A stretch of DNA of 64,000 bases from Halorussus salinus (GCF_004765815.2 NZ_ML974128.1:501077-565076); one strand, 5' to 3'; shown: positions 9,242 through 18,393, counted from the first letter of the stretch. The notes: generated from the sequence alone by a model not told the origin. Made by a program: numbers and translations.

Positions 9242-11631
9242 TTGTAACTCACCTGACTCATGACGTGTTGGCTGGTCAACTCGGCCGACGCCTCGCTGTA
9301 GCCGAACATCTCCACGAGGTTGTCGATGGTCTCGGCTTTCACCGCGGCCGTTTCGGTGTTGCCGGGCGGGTCGGCCCACTGGTTCGGGTCGAAGTCCTCG
9401 TACACCCGGCGCACGTCGTCCCAGTCGTAGTTCGCCAGCACCGTCTTGATGATGGGAATCTCCTTTGGGTCGATGTCGGCCGCCTCGAACCCCTCGTCGC
9501 GGTTCTCCCACGCGTGGCGGTTCAGCGCGGTGATGACCTTGTTGCGCCGGAACTCCTCGACCGCCGGAGTCGGCGCGTGGTCGCCGTCGTAGCTCTCGGG
9601 CGAGAACCGGCCCAGATGCTCGGTCTCGAACACCTTCATCTTCAGCGGGTCGGGCTCGACGCGCTCGCCGCGGTCGTTCTCGACGCGCTCGTCGGTCGCC
9701 CACGCGTAGACGTGTTCGATGTACTCCTCGACGGTCTCCTCGTCAACGCGCTTGTCGGCCATTATCGCGTCCAGCACGTCCTCCTCTTGCTTCTGGAAGA
9801 CGTGATTCTTGACCGGGACGAGTCGGTTCTCGTACTCGGTGCGTTCCGCGGTCGAGAAGACCGGCGCGCCGGTCAACTCCTCGGCCATCGCGTTCAGGAT
9901 GTCGCGGGGCATGATGACCTCCTCGACGGCGTAGTCGGCGTGTGCGCGCTCGCTCTCGTCGTTCAGCAGGTCGGCGATAACGTCGCGGGTGTAGGTCACC
10001 GGAATCCCCTGCTCGCCGTCGTCGGCGTCGTCGTCGAAGTCGAAGTCGTCGGCGTCGAGGCGGTCGTCGCCGTCCAGCAGGTAGCCCCGGTCGAACAACT
10101 TGGCCTTGTCCACCAAGTCGAGTCCCGCGGGCACGTCCTCGCCGTCGAGGCGCGTCACGACGCTGTAGAGCGCGGCGGCCTCGATGGCGTGGGGCGCGAG
10201 TTCGCGCTGCCCGACGCCCGCGCCGCTCTCGTCGTTGCGGACCTGCACCGAGAGCGGTTCCCGAATCAGGGTTTCGAGTTCGTCGTAGCTCTCGGCCTTC
10301 CACACGTCGGTCTCGTTGGTCAGTTCGCGCCGGATGAGTTCGGCTTCGAGACTCAGGTTGGTGAGGTACTTGAAGCGTCGCCGGTCGAGGCGGCGCTTGA
10401 GCGCCTTCAGCGGGTCCGCGCCGCCCGCCTCGGCGTGCTGATTGAGTTGGGCCTCCAAGTCCGGGTTGGAGATGATGAGGAGTTGCGTGTCGATGTCCAT
10501 CTGGATGCCCTTGTCCAGTTTGACGGTCTTCTCGTCGGGGACGTTGAGGAGCTTCTGGAGCAGGTCGGCGTGTTGGGCGGCGTCCTCCACGATGGTCAGC
10601 AGGCCGTTGCCCTGCGAGAGGACCCCGTCGTAGCTGAACGCTTGGGGGTTCTTGCGCCCGCGGGAGTCCAGTTCTTGGAGCATCCCGCGCATCCACGACC
10701 CGACGAGGCGTTCTTTCGGCGGGCCGGAGTCCTCCGAGTGGAGGACGCCGATGCCCGTGCCGATGTCCACGACGTAGTTCTTCACGCGGAGGTGATTCGG
10801 GTCGGTGATGGCGCTGAACAGGTCGTCCTCGCCGGTTCGGCGGTACTGCTCTTCGAGGTAGTCGTAGGCCTCGCGGCTGAAGGGGTCGAGCGCGCTATCG
10901 ACTTTCAGGTCGATGTGGTCCTCGACGCCCTCGTTGATTCGCGCGAGGATGTCCTCGCGGACCTCCTCGGGAAAGACCGTCAGGGGGTTGGTCTGGACCG
11001 GACTCGGGAACCAGTTCTCCTCGTCGGCGACCGCGCGCTCGTCGCCGTAACTCAGGCTCCGGGCCTCGCTCGCGCTGGCGATGTTCCACTCGACGGTGTA
11101 CCGGCGGCCCTCCTCGGTCTTCGAGAACTCCCGGAGTCCGTTGACGAGACACCGCTTCAGTTCGGACTTGCCGGTCGCGGTCGGCCCGTCGAACCAGATT
11201 ATCTTCTCGGCCTTGCCGCGCTCGGCCGCGATGGAGCGCAGGTCGTCCACGAAGGCGTTCAGGACCTCCGTGTTGCCCAAGATGGCGTGTTCGCCGTCGT
11301 TGTGCGGGTCGTCGAAGAAGACGTACCGCTCTTTCTCGTCGCCCTCCTCGACGACGGTCCGGGTGCCCATCGACTCGATGGCTTCCAGTAGGTACTTGCT
11401 GGCGTGGGCCGCGACGGTCGGGTTCTCGAAGGCCTCGTCCACGAAGTCGGCGAGGCCCTTCGGCTCCTCGTAGGTCTCCCGGAGTTCGCGGTCGGCCGCC
11501 TCGATGAACTCGTCGCCGTCGGGCGTCTCGTCGGGGCGGGAGGACTCCTCGCGGCCGGTGGCGTCGCGGCCGGTCCGGTCGTCGTGGCCGGTGGCGTCGC
11601 GGCCGGTCCGGTCGTCGTGGCCGGTCGCCAC
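9232..11631 (-). CDS. prkA2: PrkA-type AAA+/serine protein kinase, second copy
   Basis: 799 residues. The GTG start at 11631 is chosen because a strong GGAGG ribosome site overlaps the end of prkA1 just before it. Residues 3-24 are two perfect copies of an 11-residue unit ([11 protein letters not shown]). The Walker A motif is GPTATGKS at 149-156, followed by the PrkA AAA domain ([32 protein letters not shown] as sensor) and a C-terminal PrkA kinase-like region. An acidic stretch ([13 protein letters not shown]) is typical of halophiles. Haloarchaea usually carry two prkA genes in tandem; whether both phosphorylate targets is unknown. Confidence 0.9.
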   Translation of the reverse strand: MATGHDDRTGRDATGHDDRTGRDATGREESSRPDETPDGDEFIEAADRELRETYEEPKGLADFVDEAFENPTVAAHASKYLLEAIESMGTRTVVEEGDEKERYVFFDDPHNDGEHAILGNTEVLNAFVDDLRSIAAERGKAEKIIWFDGPTATGKSELKRCLVNGLREFSKTEEGRRYTVEWNIASASEARSLSYGDERAVADEENWFPSPVQTNPLTVFPEEVREDILARINEGVEDHIDLKVDSALDPFSREAYDYLEEQYRRTGEDDLFSAITDPNHLRVKNYVVDIGTGIGVLHSEDSGPPKERLVGSWMRGMLQELDSRGRKNPQAFSYDGVLSQGNGLLTIVEDAAQHADLLQKLLNVPDEKTVKLDKGIQMDIDTQLLIISNPDLEAQLNQHAEAGGADPLKALKRRLDRRRFKYLTNLSLEAELIRRELTNETDVWKAESYDELETLIREPLSVQVRNDESGAGVGQRELAPHAIEAAALYSVVTRLDGEDVPAGLDLVDKAKLFDRGYLLDGDDRLDADDFDFDDDADDGEQGIPVTYTRDVIADLLNDESERAHADYAVEEVIMPRDILNAMAEELTGAPVFSTAERTEYENRLVPVKNHVFQKQEEDVLDAIMADKRVDEETVEEYIEHVYAWATDERVENDRGERVEPDPLKMKVFETEHLGRFSPESYDGDHAPTPAVEEFRRNKVITALNRHAWENRDEGFEAADIDPKEIPIIKTVLANYDWDDVRRVYEDFDPNQWADPPGNTETAAVKAETIDNLVEMFGYSEASAELTSQHVMSQVSYKWD
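11540..11630 (-). repeat. 33-bp tandem duplication in the prkA2 5' end
   Basis: The unit GGCGTCGCGGCCGGTCCGGT plus 13 further bases is present twice without mismatch, followed by a partial third copy. It encodes [11 protein letters not shown] twice. The perfect identity points to a recent duplication or a length-variable site. Confidence 0.75.
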
Positions 11632-11633
11632 GG

Positions 11634-13697
11634 TTAGTCCTCCATCTCCGCGCGGGCCACCTCGGCTCCGGCGAACTCCAGCACCTCCTTCGCGCCCTCG
11701 CGGGAGTAGCCTTGATCGACGAGCGCCTCTATCCACGCGTTCTGCTCGTCGTCGTCCATCTCGTTGGACGAGACCAGCGCCGAGAAGTTGATGTTGTGCT
11801 TCTTGTCCTCCCAGAGCTTGCGCTCCAGCGCGCGGCGCAGGCGGTCGTTGTCCTGCGGGTCGAAGGGCGAGCCTTCGCGGGCGCGACGGGAGACCCAGTT
11901 GCTCACTTCCTGCCGGAAGTCGTTCTTCCGGTCGCGCGGGATGTCGAGTTTCTCCTCGACGGCCCGGAGGAAGCTCTCGTCGGGTTCCTGCTCGCGGCCC
12001 GTGAGTTCGTCCTCCACGGTGTCGTCGTCGATGTACGCCATCACGTGGTCCATGTACTTCTCGCCTTGGCGCTGAATCTCCTCGATGTCGTAGGCCAGCG
12101 CGTGGCGCACGTCCTCGATGGCGCGGTCCTTGTACTCCTCGCGGACCATTTCGAGGTAGCGGTAGTAGGTGTCGAAGTTCTCCTCGGGGATGGAGCCGTG
12201 GTTTTCGAGGTTCTCCTCGAAGTGGTTGAACACCGATAGGGGACTCAGGAACCCGCGGTCGCGGTGGGTCGAGTTCATGATGGCCTCCGCGATTTCGTCG
12301 CCGATGAACCGGGCCGAAACCCCTTCCATGCCCTCGCCGATGTCGGCGGACTCCTCGCCCTCCTCGCGGAGCTTCTTCACGTCCACGTCCTCGCCGTCCT
12401 TTATTTCGCCGTTGTAGGCCTTGACCTTCTGCATCAGGTCCACAGTCTCGCTGTCGGGCTCCTCGATGCGGGTCAGGACGCCGAACAGCCCCGCCATTTC
12501 GAGGGTGTGGGGCTCGATGTGAACGTCGGGCACGTCGGCGTTGAACAGCATCTTCCGGTAGATCTGGGACTCCTCGTCGTATTCGAGGACGTACGGGAAG
12601 TCGATGCGCTTGGTCCGGTCGTTGAACGCCTCCATCTTCTCGTCGCCCTTCTTGTCCCGGTACTCGGGCATGTTCGTCCGGCCGACGATGACTTGGTCGA
12701 TGTCGATTCGGGGGTTGTTCTTCGGCTTGATGGTCTGCTCTTGGGTGGCGTGGAGGAAGTCGTAGAGGAACTCCCGCTGGAGTTTGAGTAGCTCCTCGCC
12801 GCTGAAGATGCCCCGGTTGGCGTTACAGAACGCCCCCGAGTAGTCGAACGCGCGGGGGTCAGACTCGCCGTAGATGGCGATTTTGCTGTAGTTCACGTCG
12901 CCGGTCAGCTCGGTCTCGTCTTGGTTCTTCTTGTCCTTCGGCTCGAAGGTCTCGACTGCTTGGCGCTTGTTCTCGTCGGCGGTCAGGCGGACGACCTCGA
13001 CGTGGTTGTCCAGCACCTGCTTGATGTCGTCGTCGTAGTGAGCCAGCAGTTCGTCCATGTAGAACGCCGACGCGGGGTCGAGACTCTGCTCGTTCTGGAT
13101 GGTGTAGGGCGCGTCGAGATTCTCGTTCAGGTCGTCGACGACGCGCTGGCGCTGGTCCACCGGGAGGAGAACGAGCGGGTCTTGGTTCATGGGCGACCGA
13201 ACCGTGTCGTCGGCCGGGTCTTGGTCGTGAATCACGTCACAGAGGTTCGTCCACCGGTACGTGTACATCCGACCCTCGTCGCTGAGGGTGTAGTCCTCGA
13301 AGTAGGTCCGGACCTGCCGGTCGAAGTCGGACTTGCCGGACCCGACCGGACCCAACAGGAGCTTGATACGCTTCTCCGGGCCGAGACCCCGCGCGCCGGA
13401 CTTCACTTTGTTCACGAACTCGTGGATTGCGCGGTGAATCTCGTGGCCGTAGAAGGTGTTCTCGCCGTCGTGAAGCGGGTCCTCGGAGGCCAGCAAGTAC
13501 TCGACTACCCCGGCCTCCTCGTCGTACTCGGTGCCGTAGTAGTCGAACATGTCGGCGACCCGCTGGTGGGCGTTTCTGGCGATTTTGGGGTCCTCGTACA
13601 CCTCGTCGAGATACCAGTCGAAGGATTTGGTCTCGCGGAGGTCTTCGGGCATCGATTCTTGGTACCGCTGGCTGAGTTCTTCCAGTGATTCTGTCAT
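11634..13697 (-). CDS. prkA1: PrkA-type AAA+/serine protein kinase, first copy
   Basis: 687 residues from the ATG at 13697 (MTESLEELSQ); sequence before it is promoter-like, not protein-like. The PrkA AAA domain has Walker A GPVGSGKS at 116-123. The family strings RMYTYRWTNLCDVI, MNQDPLVLLP, IYGESDPRAFDYSGAFCNANRG and VIVGRTNMPEY (sensor I) are all present. The C-terminal half corresponds to the PrkA kinase region. It is the first gene of the operon with prkA2, DUF444 and spoVR, with a short overlap region between prkA1 and prkA2. Bacterial PrkA responds to nutrient stress and stationary phase; the same is inferred here. Confidence 0.92.
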   Translation of the reverse strand: MTESLEELSQRYQESMPEDLRETKSFDWYLDEVYEDPKIARNAHQRVADMFDYYGTEYDEEAGVVEYLLASEDPLHDGENTFYGHEIHRAIHEFVNKVKSGARGLGPEKRIKLLLGPVGSGKSDFDRQVRTYFEDYTLSDEGRMYTYRWTNLCDVIHDQDPADDTVRSPMNQDPLVLLPVDQRQRVVDDLNENLDAPYTIQNEQSLDPASAFYMDELLAHYDDDIKQVLDNHVEVVRLTADENKRQAVETFEPKDKKNQDETELTGDVNYSKIAIYGESDPRAFDYSGAFCNANRGIFSGEELLKLQREFLYDFLHATQEQTIKPKNNPRIDIDQVIVGRTNMPEYRDKKGDEKMEAFNDRTKRIDFPYVLEYDEESQIYRKMLFNADVPDVHIEPHTLEMAGLFGVLTRIEEPDSETVDLMQKVKAYNGEIKDGEDVDVKKLREEGEESADIGEGMEGVSARFIGDEIAEAIMNSTHRDRGFLSPLSVFNHFEENLENHGSIPEENFDTYYRYLEMVREEYKDRAIEDVRHALAYDIEEIQRQGEKYMDHVMAYIDDDTVEDELTGREQEPDESFLRAVEEKLDIPRDRKNDFRQEVSNWVSRRAREGSPFDPQDNDRLRRALERKLWEDKKHNINFSALVSSNEMDDDEQNAWIEALVDQGYSREGAKEVLEFAGAEVARAEMED

Positions 13698-14272
13698 CGT
13701 ATCACGTGTTTCGTTGGGAGAGTCGCGAGAGCGCGAACGGCTGACCGGTGGTTCGGGCGGTCCGCGATCGGAATATGTGGTAGTCGTACACGCACAAAGA
13801 GGTATCGGCCAGTCCGACGACTGACAGTTTCTGGCAGTCTCGGCGCTGTCCATGCCAATTGCCCCTTCCAACCCCGTCGGTCCCGCTCGTTCGCGGGACG
13901 CTCGCGTGCTGGCCGTTCATGTGCGTGCCATCCCCACACCTCATTCACTGCGACGGGACATCGGAGGGCGACAGGATTCGGGCGGACGTGAATGGGTATT
14001 GGTAGGTGTTATCGAGTACCGCGTGGGTCGGTACCACCGATACTATTTAATAGATGGGATGAAGCGATATATAATTGTTGGCTCGTTGCAAAAAGCTGTT
14101 AAGATGAATTAATAGTATTGAAAACGACGACTGACGCGGGAGAGCGACATCGAGCTATTCGTGGTACGTGGTAACTCCTAACAGGTTTAAGTTCGATTCG
14201 CCCGCCTCTCCTACTCGGATGCCGACATCTCCGTACCGCCGTATCCGCTTCGGCCCTCCTCGCGGCGAAAAA
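13698..14272. other. Intergenic region before prkA1
   Basis: No supported gene. A TATA-like sequence on the minus strand near 13768-13777 (CCACATATTC) can serve prkA1. A 7-bp hairpin GTCCCGC/GCGGGAC lies at 13880-13899. The stretch 14036-14125 is AT-rich (TACTATTTAATAGA, GATATATAATTG), but no convincing start codon follows on the plus strand. Confidence 0.4.
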
Positions 14273-14431
14273 TCACGCGATGGGGGCGAAAACGTCGGTC
14301 CAGATTTTGAACAGAAGCCAGAGTACGCCCAGCACCGTCTCGACGATCACGAGTATCTGGAACCAAGTGATACCGTCGCTCGATGGGGTAGTTGGATTCG
14401 TCATGTAGCTGGCGCTCTCCGTTTCGGTCAT
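14273..14431 (-). CDS. Small single-span membrane protein
   Basis: 52 residues starting MTETESASYM. Residues 24-45 (FQILVIVETVLGVLWLLFKIW) form one convincing transmembrane helix after a polar N-terminus. GC-rich third positions support coding. An AT-rich AAGGATTAATCG about 75 nt upstream may be its promoter. The family is not recognised. A chance hydrophobic frame is possible. Confidence 0.42.
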   Translation of the reverse strand: MTETESASYMTNPTTPSSDGITWFQILVIVETVLGVLWLLFKIWTDVFAPIA

Positions 14432-14630
14432 TTCTGTCACTCGATACCGACACAAAACGCGGTCGTCTGGAACCCTCCGAGTAGTTTCCGCCGGAGGCGA
14501 CGATTAATCCTTGACGAGCGAACTGATATACCTGTCGCCGGTTACGACGTTCCACACTCTCGACCGGTTTGGCGAATTCGTCCGCGGAGACCACCGCCGC
14601 GGGGTTCACTGCCAACGAGTGCGCGCCCTC

Positions 14631-14718
14631 TTTATATATCGCCTCGTGAACCGGTCGCCGTCGGTCGATAGCGACCGGTAAGGCTTCTCCGACGGCGACC
14701 GGCAAGGTCTTCCCCGAC
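14631..14718 (+). promoter_or_regulatory. TATA box and folded 5' leader of the 14737 gene
   Basis: TTTATATATC at 14631-14640 is a clear TATA box. Behind it, CCGGTCGC (14651-14658) pairs perfectly with GCGACCGG (14671-14678). The segment beginning GCGACCGG is then repeated at 14695 with few changes (GCGACCGGTAAGGCTTCTCC against GCGACCGGCAAGGTCTTCCC). Transcription should start near 14660, so the repeats would lie in a leader of about 75 nt. Confidence 0.5.
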
Positions 14719-14736
14719 AGGACCGAAACGAGGAGT

Positions 14737-15183
14737 ATGAGCGACGGCGACGAGTCGAGCGACGCCGATTCTCCCGAGACCGGCGACACGGAACCCGACC
14801 TGCCCGAGGAGTGGACGGTCTGGAACGACGAACCCGGCGGGAGACGAATCCTCGCCTACCGCCCGGACGTGTTCGACGCCGACCAGTTCCCCGCGGCGTG
14901 CATGCCGACGCTGTACGTCGCCGCCGGACAGCCCAACCGACCGGCCTCGGAAGCCGAGTACGGACGGACGAACGTCTGGCGCGTCGAGTTCTTCCTCGAA
15001 CCGGAGGTCGAACTCGTGCCCGCACGCACGCGAGACACGAGAGAAGAGGCGATAGCCGAGGCCCGCGACCTCGCGGCCGAGTTCGCTCGCGGGGAACTGG
15101 ACTACCGCGGCGCGTATCAGGTCCCCCGCGAGGAGTACCTCGACGAGTTGGACGAGTTGACGGGCCGCGCCGACCCGGAGTGA
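14737..15183 (+). CDS. Conserved haloarchaeal protein, function unknown
   Basis: 148 residues, acidic. After a disordered N-terminal tail (residues 1-22) comes a compact region with LPEEWTVWNDEPGGRRILAY and alternating strands, then a helical C-terminus with EEAIAEARDLAAEF. It looks like one of the small haloarchaea-specific DUF families (DUF5820 is my guess, not verified). It lies 40 nt before the UPF0179 gene on the same strand and may be cotranscribed with it. Confidence 0.75.
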   Translation: MSDGDESSDADSPETGDTEPDLPEEWTVWNDEPGGRRILAYRPDVFDADQFPAACMPTLYVAAGQPNRPASEAEYGRTNVWRVEFFLEPEVELVPARTRDTREEAIAEARDLAAEFARGELDYRGAYQVPREEYLDELDELTGRADPE

Positions 15184-15223
15184 GGACGAGAGTCTTAACC
15201 GCGAGGCCGCCATATCGGTTCGC

Positions 15224-15673
15224 ATGTCTTCCATCACCCTCATCGGAACCCGCCTCGCCGACCCCGGACAGGAGTTCGTCTATCAGGGGGCCTCCTCGGC
15301 CTGCGAAGGCTGTCCGTATCGCGACCAGTGTCTCAACCTCTCGGAGGGCGTGCGCTACCGCGTCAGCGACGTGCGCGACGGTGCCCAGACCCTCGACTGC
15401 GCGGTCCACGACACCGGCGTCACGGCCGTCGAGGTCGAACCGGTCGGGATGAAGGCCAACGTCCCGGCGAAGAACGCCTACGCCGGGAGCAAGGCGAGTC
15501 TCGCCGGGCCGTGTCCCCACACCGAGTGTCCGAGCCACGAGTACTGCGAACCGGTCGGCGCGGATTTCGACGAGGACTACCAGATCACCGAGATTTTAGG
15601 CGACCCTCCGCACGACTACTGCATGCTCGACCGAGACCTGACATTAGTCGAGTTCGCGGCGAAAGACGAGTGA
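15224..15673 (+). CDS. UPF0179 family protein
   Basis: 149 residues matching the archaeal UPF0179 family across its length (ITLIGTRLADPGQEFVYQG at the start). It is Cys-rich: CEGCPYRDQC, CPHTECPSHEYC and a late C at the YCMLDRDLT segment. The pattern suggests bound metal, perhaps an Fe-S cluster or zinc; the function is not known. It probably shares a transcript with the preceding gene. Confidence 0.88.
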   Translation: MSSITLIGTRLADPGQEFVYQGASSACEGCPYRDQCLNLSEGVRYRVSDVRDGAQTLDCAVHDTGVTAVEVEPVGMKANVPAKNAYAGSKASLAGPCPHTECPSHEYCEPVGADFDEDYQITEILGDPPHDYCMLDRDLTLVEFAAKDE

Positions 15674-15727
15674 CCTCTCAAAAATTCCAGTAATGGCGAC
15701 GGGCCGATTTCGGATTCCCGTCGAAAA

Positions 15728-16108
15728 TCAGTAGTAGATGAATTCGTCGTTGACGAGAACGTACACCTCGTCGGCGAAGTTCACCGATACGTTCGCCGGG
15801 TCGGCGGTGGTGGAGATCTCGTCGAACCTGTCACCGTCAAAGTTGACGGTTCCACCGAACTGAATCGTGCCGTTCTCCGATTGGAAGTACGTGTCACTCT
15901 CGATGCTCCCGTCTTCGCCCTCCACGTACGCGCTCGGGAACTCAATCTCGTAGTTCTGTGGCCCGGTCGAGGTATTCTTGGGTTCGACTCTGATTACGGT
16001 ATCGTACGTCGCCGCCGATGCCGAACCGGTGACGCTAGCGAGTCCGGCACTACCGACGGTTGCCGCGGCGATTCCCTTCTTCAGTACCGAGCGTCGGGTT
16101 TCGGACAT
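15728..16108 (-). CDS. Small Tat-exported protein
   Basis: 126 residues. SETRRSVLKKG is a twin-arginine motif, followed by a mild hydrophobic stretch and ASA cleavage near residue 33. The mature part (about 93 residues) is Asn/Ser/Glu-rich and predicted all-beta, with three NxT/NxS glycosylation sites (KNTST, ENGT, ANVSV). No family is recognised. It has its own promoter and is convergent with the UPF0179 gene. Confidence 0.72.
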   Translation of the reverse strand: MSETRRSVLKKGIAAATVGSAGLASVTGSASAATYDTVIRVEPKNTSTGPQNYEIEFPSAYVEGEDGSIESDTYFQSENGTIQFGGTVNFDGDRFDEISTTADPANVSVNFADEVYVLVNDEFIYY

Positions 16109-16134
16109 TGCAGTTGGAAATATTACTATCTTAA

Positions 16135-16145
16135 GTTATAATTTT
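16135..16145 (-). promoter_or_regulatory. TATA-type promoter of the small Tat protein gene
   Basis: Read on the minus strand, AAATTATAAC lies about 30 nt before the ATG at 16108, inside an AT-rich block (16106-16200). Confidence 0.5.
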
Positions 16146-16269
16146 CTAACTAACAAATTAGTATCTAAGAAAAAATTTTAAAATGAAATATATTTTCTGC
16201 CTCTCGTGAGGTGCCGTCGAATCGCTGACCGAAACCTAGATTCTTTGTCGTGTAGCCCGTGTCGGGCGT

Positions 16270-16749
16270 ATGGCCGCCGACGAGGAGACGCCGGACGCCT
16301 CGACCTCGGAGGCCGATGCCACGCCGGAGCGAATCGTGGACATCAGCGAGTCGCTCATCCGGTACGTCGAGGTGGTCGCGGCGCTCGTGTTGGTCGTTCT
16401 GTTCGCCATCGGCGTCTTCGACCTCGCGTTGCAAATCGTCACCAGCGCCCTCGGCGGCGACATCACCGACCCGCTCGTCGTCGTCGGGTTCATCGACACC
16501 GCGCTGTTGCTGTTCATCATCGTGGAGGTGTACCAGACCGTCGTCGCCTACACCCAAGAGAGCGACACCCGACGCATCGTCAAGTTAGTCATCTACACGG
16601 GCGTCATCGCGATGGTCCGGAAGGCCATCATCTTCCGGACCGGCGAGTACAGTTCCGAGCGCGCCGCGCTACTGGCCGCGGCCGCTTACACCATCATCAT
16701 CCTCGGGTTGGCCGTGTTGCTCCTCGTGGAACGGCGGACCGGCAAGTAG
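16270..16749 (+). CDS. PsiE-like membrane protein
   Basis: 159 residues. An acidic N-terminal tail is followed by four hydrophobic segments at about 33-57, 70-93, 106-122 and 137-154. The arrangement and the strings YVEVVAALVLVVLFAIGVFDL and ESDTRRIVKLVIYTGVIA match the phosphate-starvation-inducible PsiE family. The actual function is unknown; phosphate control is known only for the bacterial name-giver and is not shown here. Confidence 0.75.
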   Translation: MAADEETPDASTSEADATPERIVDISESLIRYVEVVAALVLVVLFAIGVFDLALQIVTSALGGDITDPLVVVGFIDTALLLFIIVEVYQTVVAYTQESDTRRIVKLVIYTGVIAMVRKAIIFRTGEYSSERAALLAAAAYTIIILGLAVLLLVERRTGK

Positions 16750-16786
16750 GGGACGCCGGGCCGAAGACGACACCCTCGACGGGAAG

Positions 16787-16796
16787 CTTATTTTAG
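16787..16796 (+). promoter_or_regulatory. TATA-type promoter of sbds
   Basis: GCTTATTTTAG lies about 24-32 nt before the ATG at 16819, with no ribosome binding site between. This fits a leaderless transcript. Confidence 0.6.
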
Positions 16797-16818
16797 CGAC
16801 GGGGCACTACCGTACGGT

Positions 16819-17544
16819 ATGATACCACTCGAAGAGGCGGTGACTGCTCGCCTCGAATCCCACGGCGAGCGGTTCGAGGTGCTAGTAGACCCGGACGCGG
16901 CGCTCGAAATCAAGCGCGGCGACTTCGACGGCGAACTCGAGGACGTTATCGCGGCAGAAGACGTGTTCGAGAACGCGAGCCGCGGCGACCGACCCGCCGA
17001 GTCGGCGCTCGAGGAGGTCTTCGGGACGACCGACCCGCTCGAAATAATCCCGCAGGTCATCACGGACGGGGAGATTCAGATTACGGCCGAACAGCGCCGC
17101 GAGATGCAGGAACAGAAGCACAAGCAGTTGGTCAACCGCATCACGCGCAACGCGGTCAATCCCCAGATGGACAACGCGCCCCACCCGCCCGAGCGCATCG
17201 AGTCCGCGCTCGAAGAGACCGACTTCCGCGTGGACCCGATGGAACCCGTCGAGACCCAAGTGGACGACGCGCTCGACGCGCTCCGGCCGGTCATCCCGAT
17301 TCGGTTCGACGAGGTCACCGTCGCGGTGCAGGTGCCCGCCGACTACGCCGGGAGCGCGCAGGCGAAGATTCGCCAGTTCGGCGACCTCGAACGCGAGGAG
17401 TGGCAGAACGACGGCGGGTGGGTCGGCGTCCTCACGTTCCCCGCCGGGATGCAAAACGAGTTCTACGACCTCGTGAACGAACACACCAGCGGCGAGGCCG
17501 AGACCCGCATCATCAAAGACGAGGACGACATCAGCATGCGGTAG
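16819..17544 (+). CDS. sbds: Ribosome maturation protein SBDS
   Basis: 241 residues, the usual archaeal length. All three SBDS domains are visible: the N-terminal FYSH domain (residues 1-85), with ALEIKRGDFDGELEDVIAAE and the FGTTDPLEIIPQVITDGEIQ segment, the central helical domain with NAVNPQ (about 110-170), and the ferredoxin-like C-terminal domain. The human and archaeal proteins act with EFL1/aEF-2-type GTPases to release anti-association factor 6 from the large ribosomal subunit. The next gene begins directly after its stop. Confidence 0.95.
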   Translation: MIPLEEAVTARLESHGERFEVLVDPDAALEIKRGDFDGELEDVIAAEDVFENASRGDRPAESALEEVFGTTDPLEIIPQVITDGEIQITAEQRREMQEQKHKQLVNRITRNAVNPQMDNAPHPPERIESALEETDFRVDPMEPVETQVDDALDALRPVIPIRFDEVTVAVQVPADYAGSAQAKIRQFGDLEREEWQNDGGWVGVLTFPAGMQNEFYDLVNEHTSGEAETRIIKDEDDISMR

Positions 17545-17916
17545 ATGGCACTCGTAGACGTGCTGGCGTACGACCAGCCGGACGGCGAGACCGCGTACCG
17601 GGCGGTCGAAGCGGGCCGTGCTGGCGACATCGTCGCCGCCCACGAAGACGAGCTACGGAAACGTCGGCTCGTTCTCCTCGGGTTCGCGGCGGTAGCGAGC
17701 GCCGCGGCGCTCGGCTACACGCTGTTGATAGTCCAGCGACCGCTGTTCGGACTGGTCGCCGCGCTGGGCGCGTTCGGACTGACGCTCTATCAAGTGTCGA
17801 AAATGAGGCGGTTCGTGCCGAGCGTCGCCGCGGAGGGCGTCGAGCGGCGGGACGCGGCCGAGGAGTACGACTTCGAGACTATCCCTTCCGGAAGCCGAGC
17901 AGAAAGCCGCCGGTGA
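17545..17916 (+). CDS. Two-span membrane protein downstream of SBDS
   Basis: 123 residues. The ATG follows the sbds stop codon with no gap, so the two are cotranscribed. A polar helical N-terminus (1-40) is followed by hydrophobic segments at about 42-62 and 68-86, then a charged tail. The last 38 nt overlap the 3' end of the FUN14-type gene on the other strand. No family function is known; the pairing with sbds could be conserved in haloarchaea. Confidence 0.78.
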   Translation: MALVDVLAYDQPDGETAYRAVEAGRAGDIVAAHEDELRKRRLVLLGFAAVASAAALGYTLLIVQRPLFGLVAALGAFGLTLYQVSKMRRFVPSVAAEGVERRDAAEEYDFETIPSGSRAESRR

Positions 17917-18193
17917 ACCCGGCACCGACCGAGAGCGTCGAGAGGATGGTCGTCACCCACGACGGCGGCGCGCCGCCTTGGGCGCTCTCGCTGGCCTTCA
18001 GCGCGCCCGCGGTGAGCTTGTTCCAATCGACGGTGAGGATGCCGCGCGATTCGAGGAACTTGAACAGGGCGAGTTCGAGACCGACGATGATGGCCAACAG
18101 CTTCGCTATCTTCTTGGCGGCGAAGCCGATGACGCCACCCACGACGGCTCCGGACCCGAATTCGAGTCCGAGTTGCTGGGGGTCGAGTTGCAT
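17879..18193 (-). CDS. FUN14 domain protein
   Basis: 104 residues with the FUN14/FUNDC features: GSGAVVGGVIGFAAKKIAKL near the start, a central membrane segment (LLAIIVGLELALFKFL) and a C-terminal GAGFTGGFLLGFRKG Gly-rich helix. It is a small membrane protein of unknown function in archaea. It is convergent with, and overlaps by 38 nt, the gene at 17545. Confidence 0.85.
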   Translation of the reverse strand: MQLDPQQLGLEFGSGAVVGGVIGFAAKKIAKLLAIIVGLELALFKFLESRGILTVDWNKLTAGALKASESAQGGAPPSWVTTILSTLSVGAGFTGGFLLGFRKG

Positions 18194-18344
18194 AGGCAGG
18201 AATGGCTCATTGATAGGTTAAGGTTCTTGTGGTAAGATTGGGCGCGCGTTAAACCGACGAGTAGACGGAGCTGAACGACGCTGGGTCTCGAAACGCCGAC
18301 TCGAGGCGCTCGGCGAAGCGGCCGACCGACGCATGAGTCAACTA

Positions 18345-18393
18345 CCCCACCCTACTCGCTCGCGCTGACGCGCTCGCTTCGTTGAGGGTGGGG
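18345..18393 (-). other. Right-end hairpin and probable omega-RNA 3' end
   Basis: CCCCACCCT (18345-18353) pairs perfectly with AGGGTGGGG (18385-18393) around a GCGC-rich inner hairpin. It overlaps the last codons of tnpB, as expected for IS605-type right ends. In characterised systems the guide RNA ends here and the adjacent outside DNA supplies the guide. Confidence 0.6.

Noticed and set aside
9265-11391. 708-codon plus-strand frame opposite prkA2
   Set aside because: Antisense to a clear PrkA gene; Val/Leu/Arg-rich translation is the usual artefact.
13852-14112. 86-codon plus-strand open frame before 14273
   Set aside because: No promoter at a fitting distance, composition unlike coding DNA here, and it runs through AT-rich sequence with uneven codon use.
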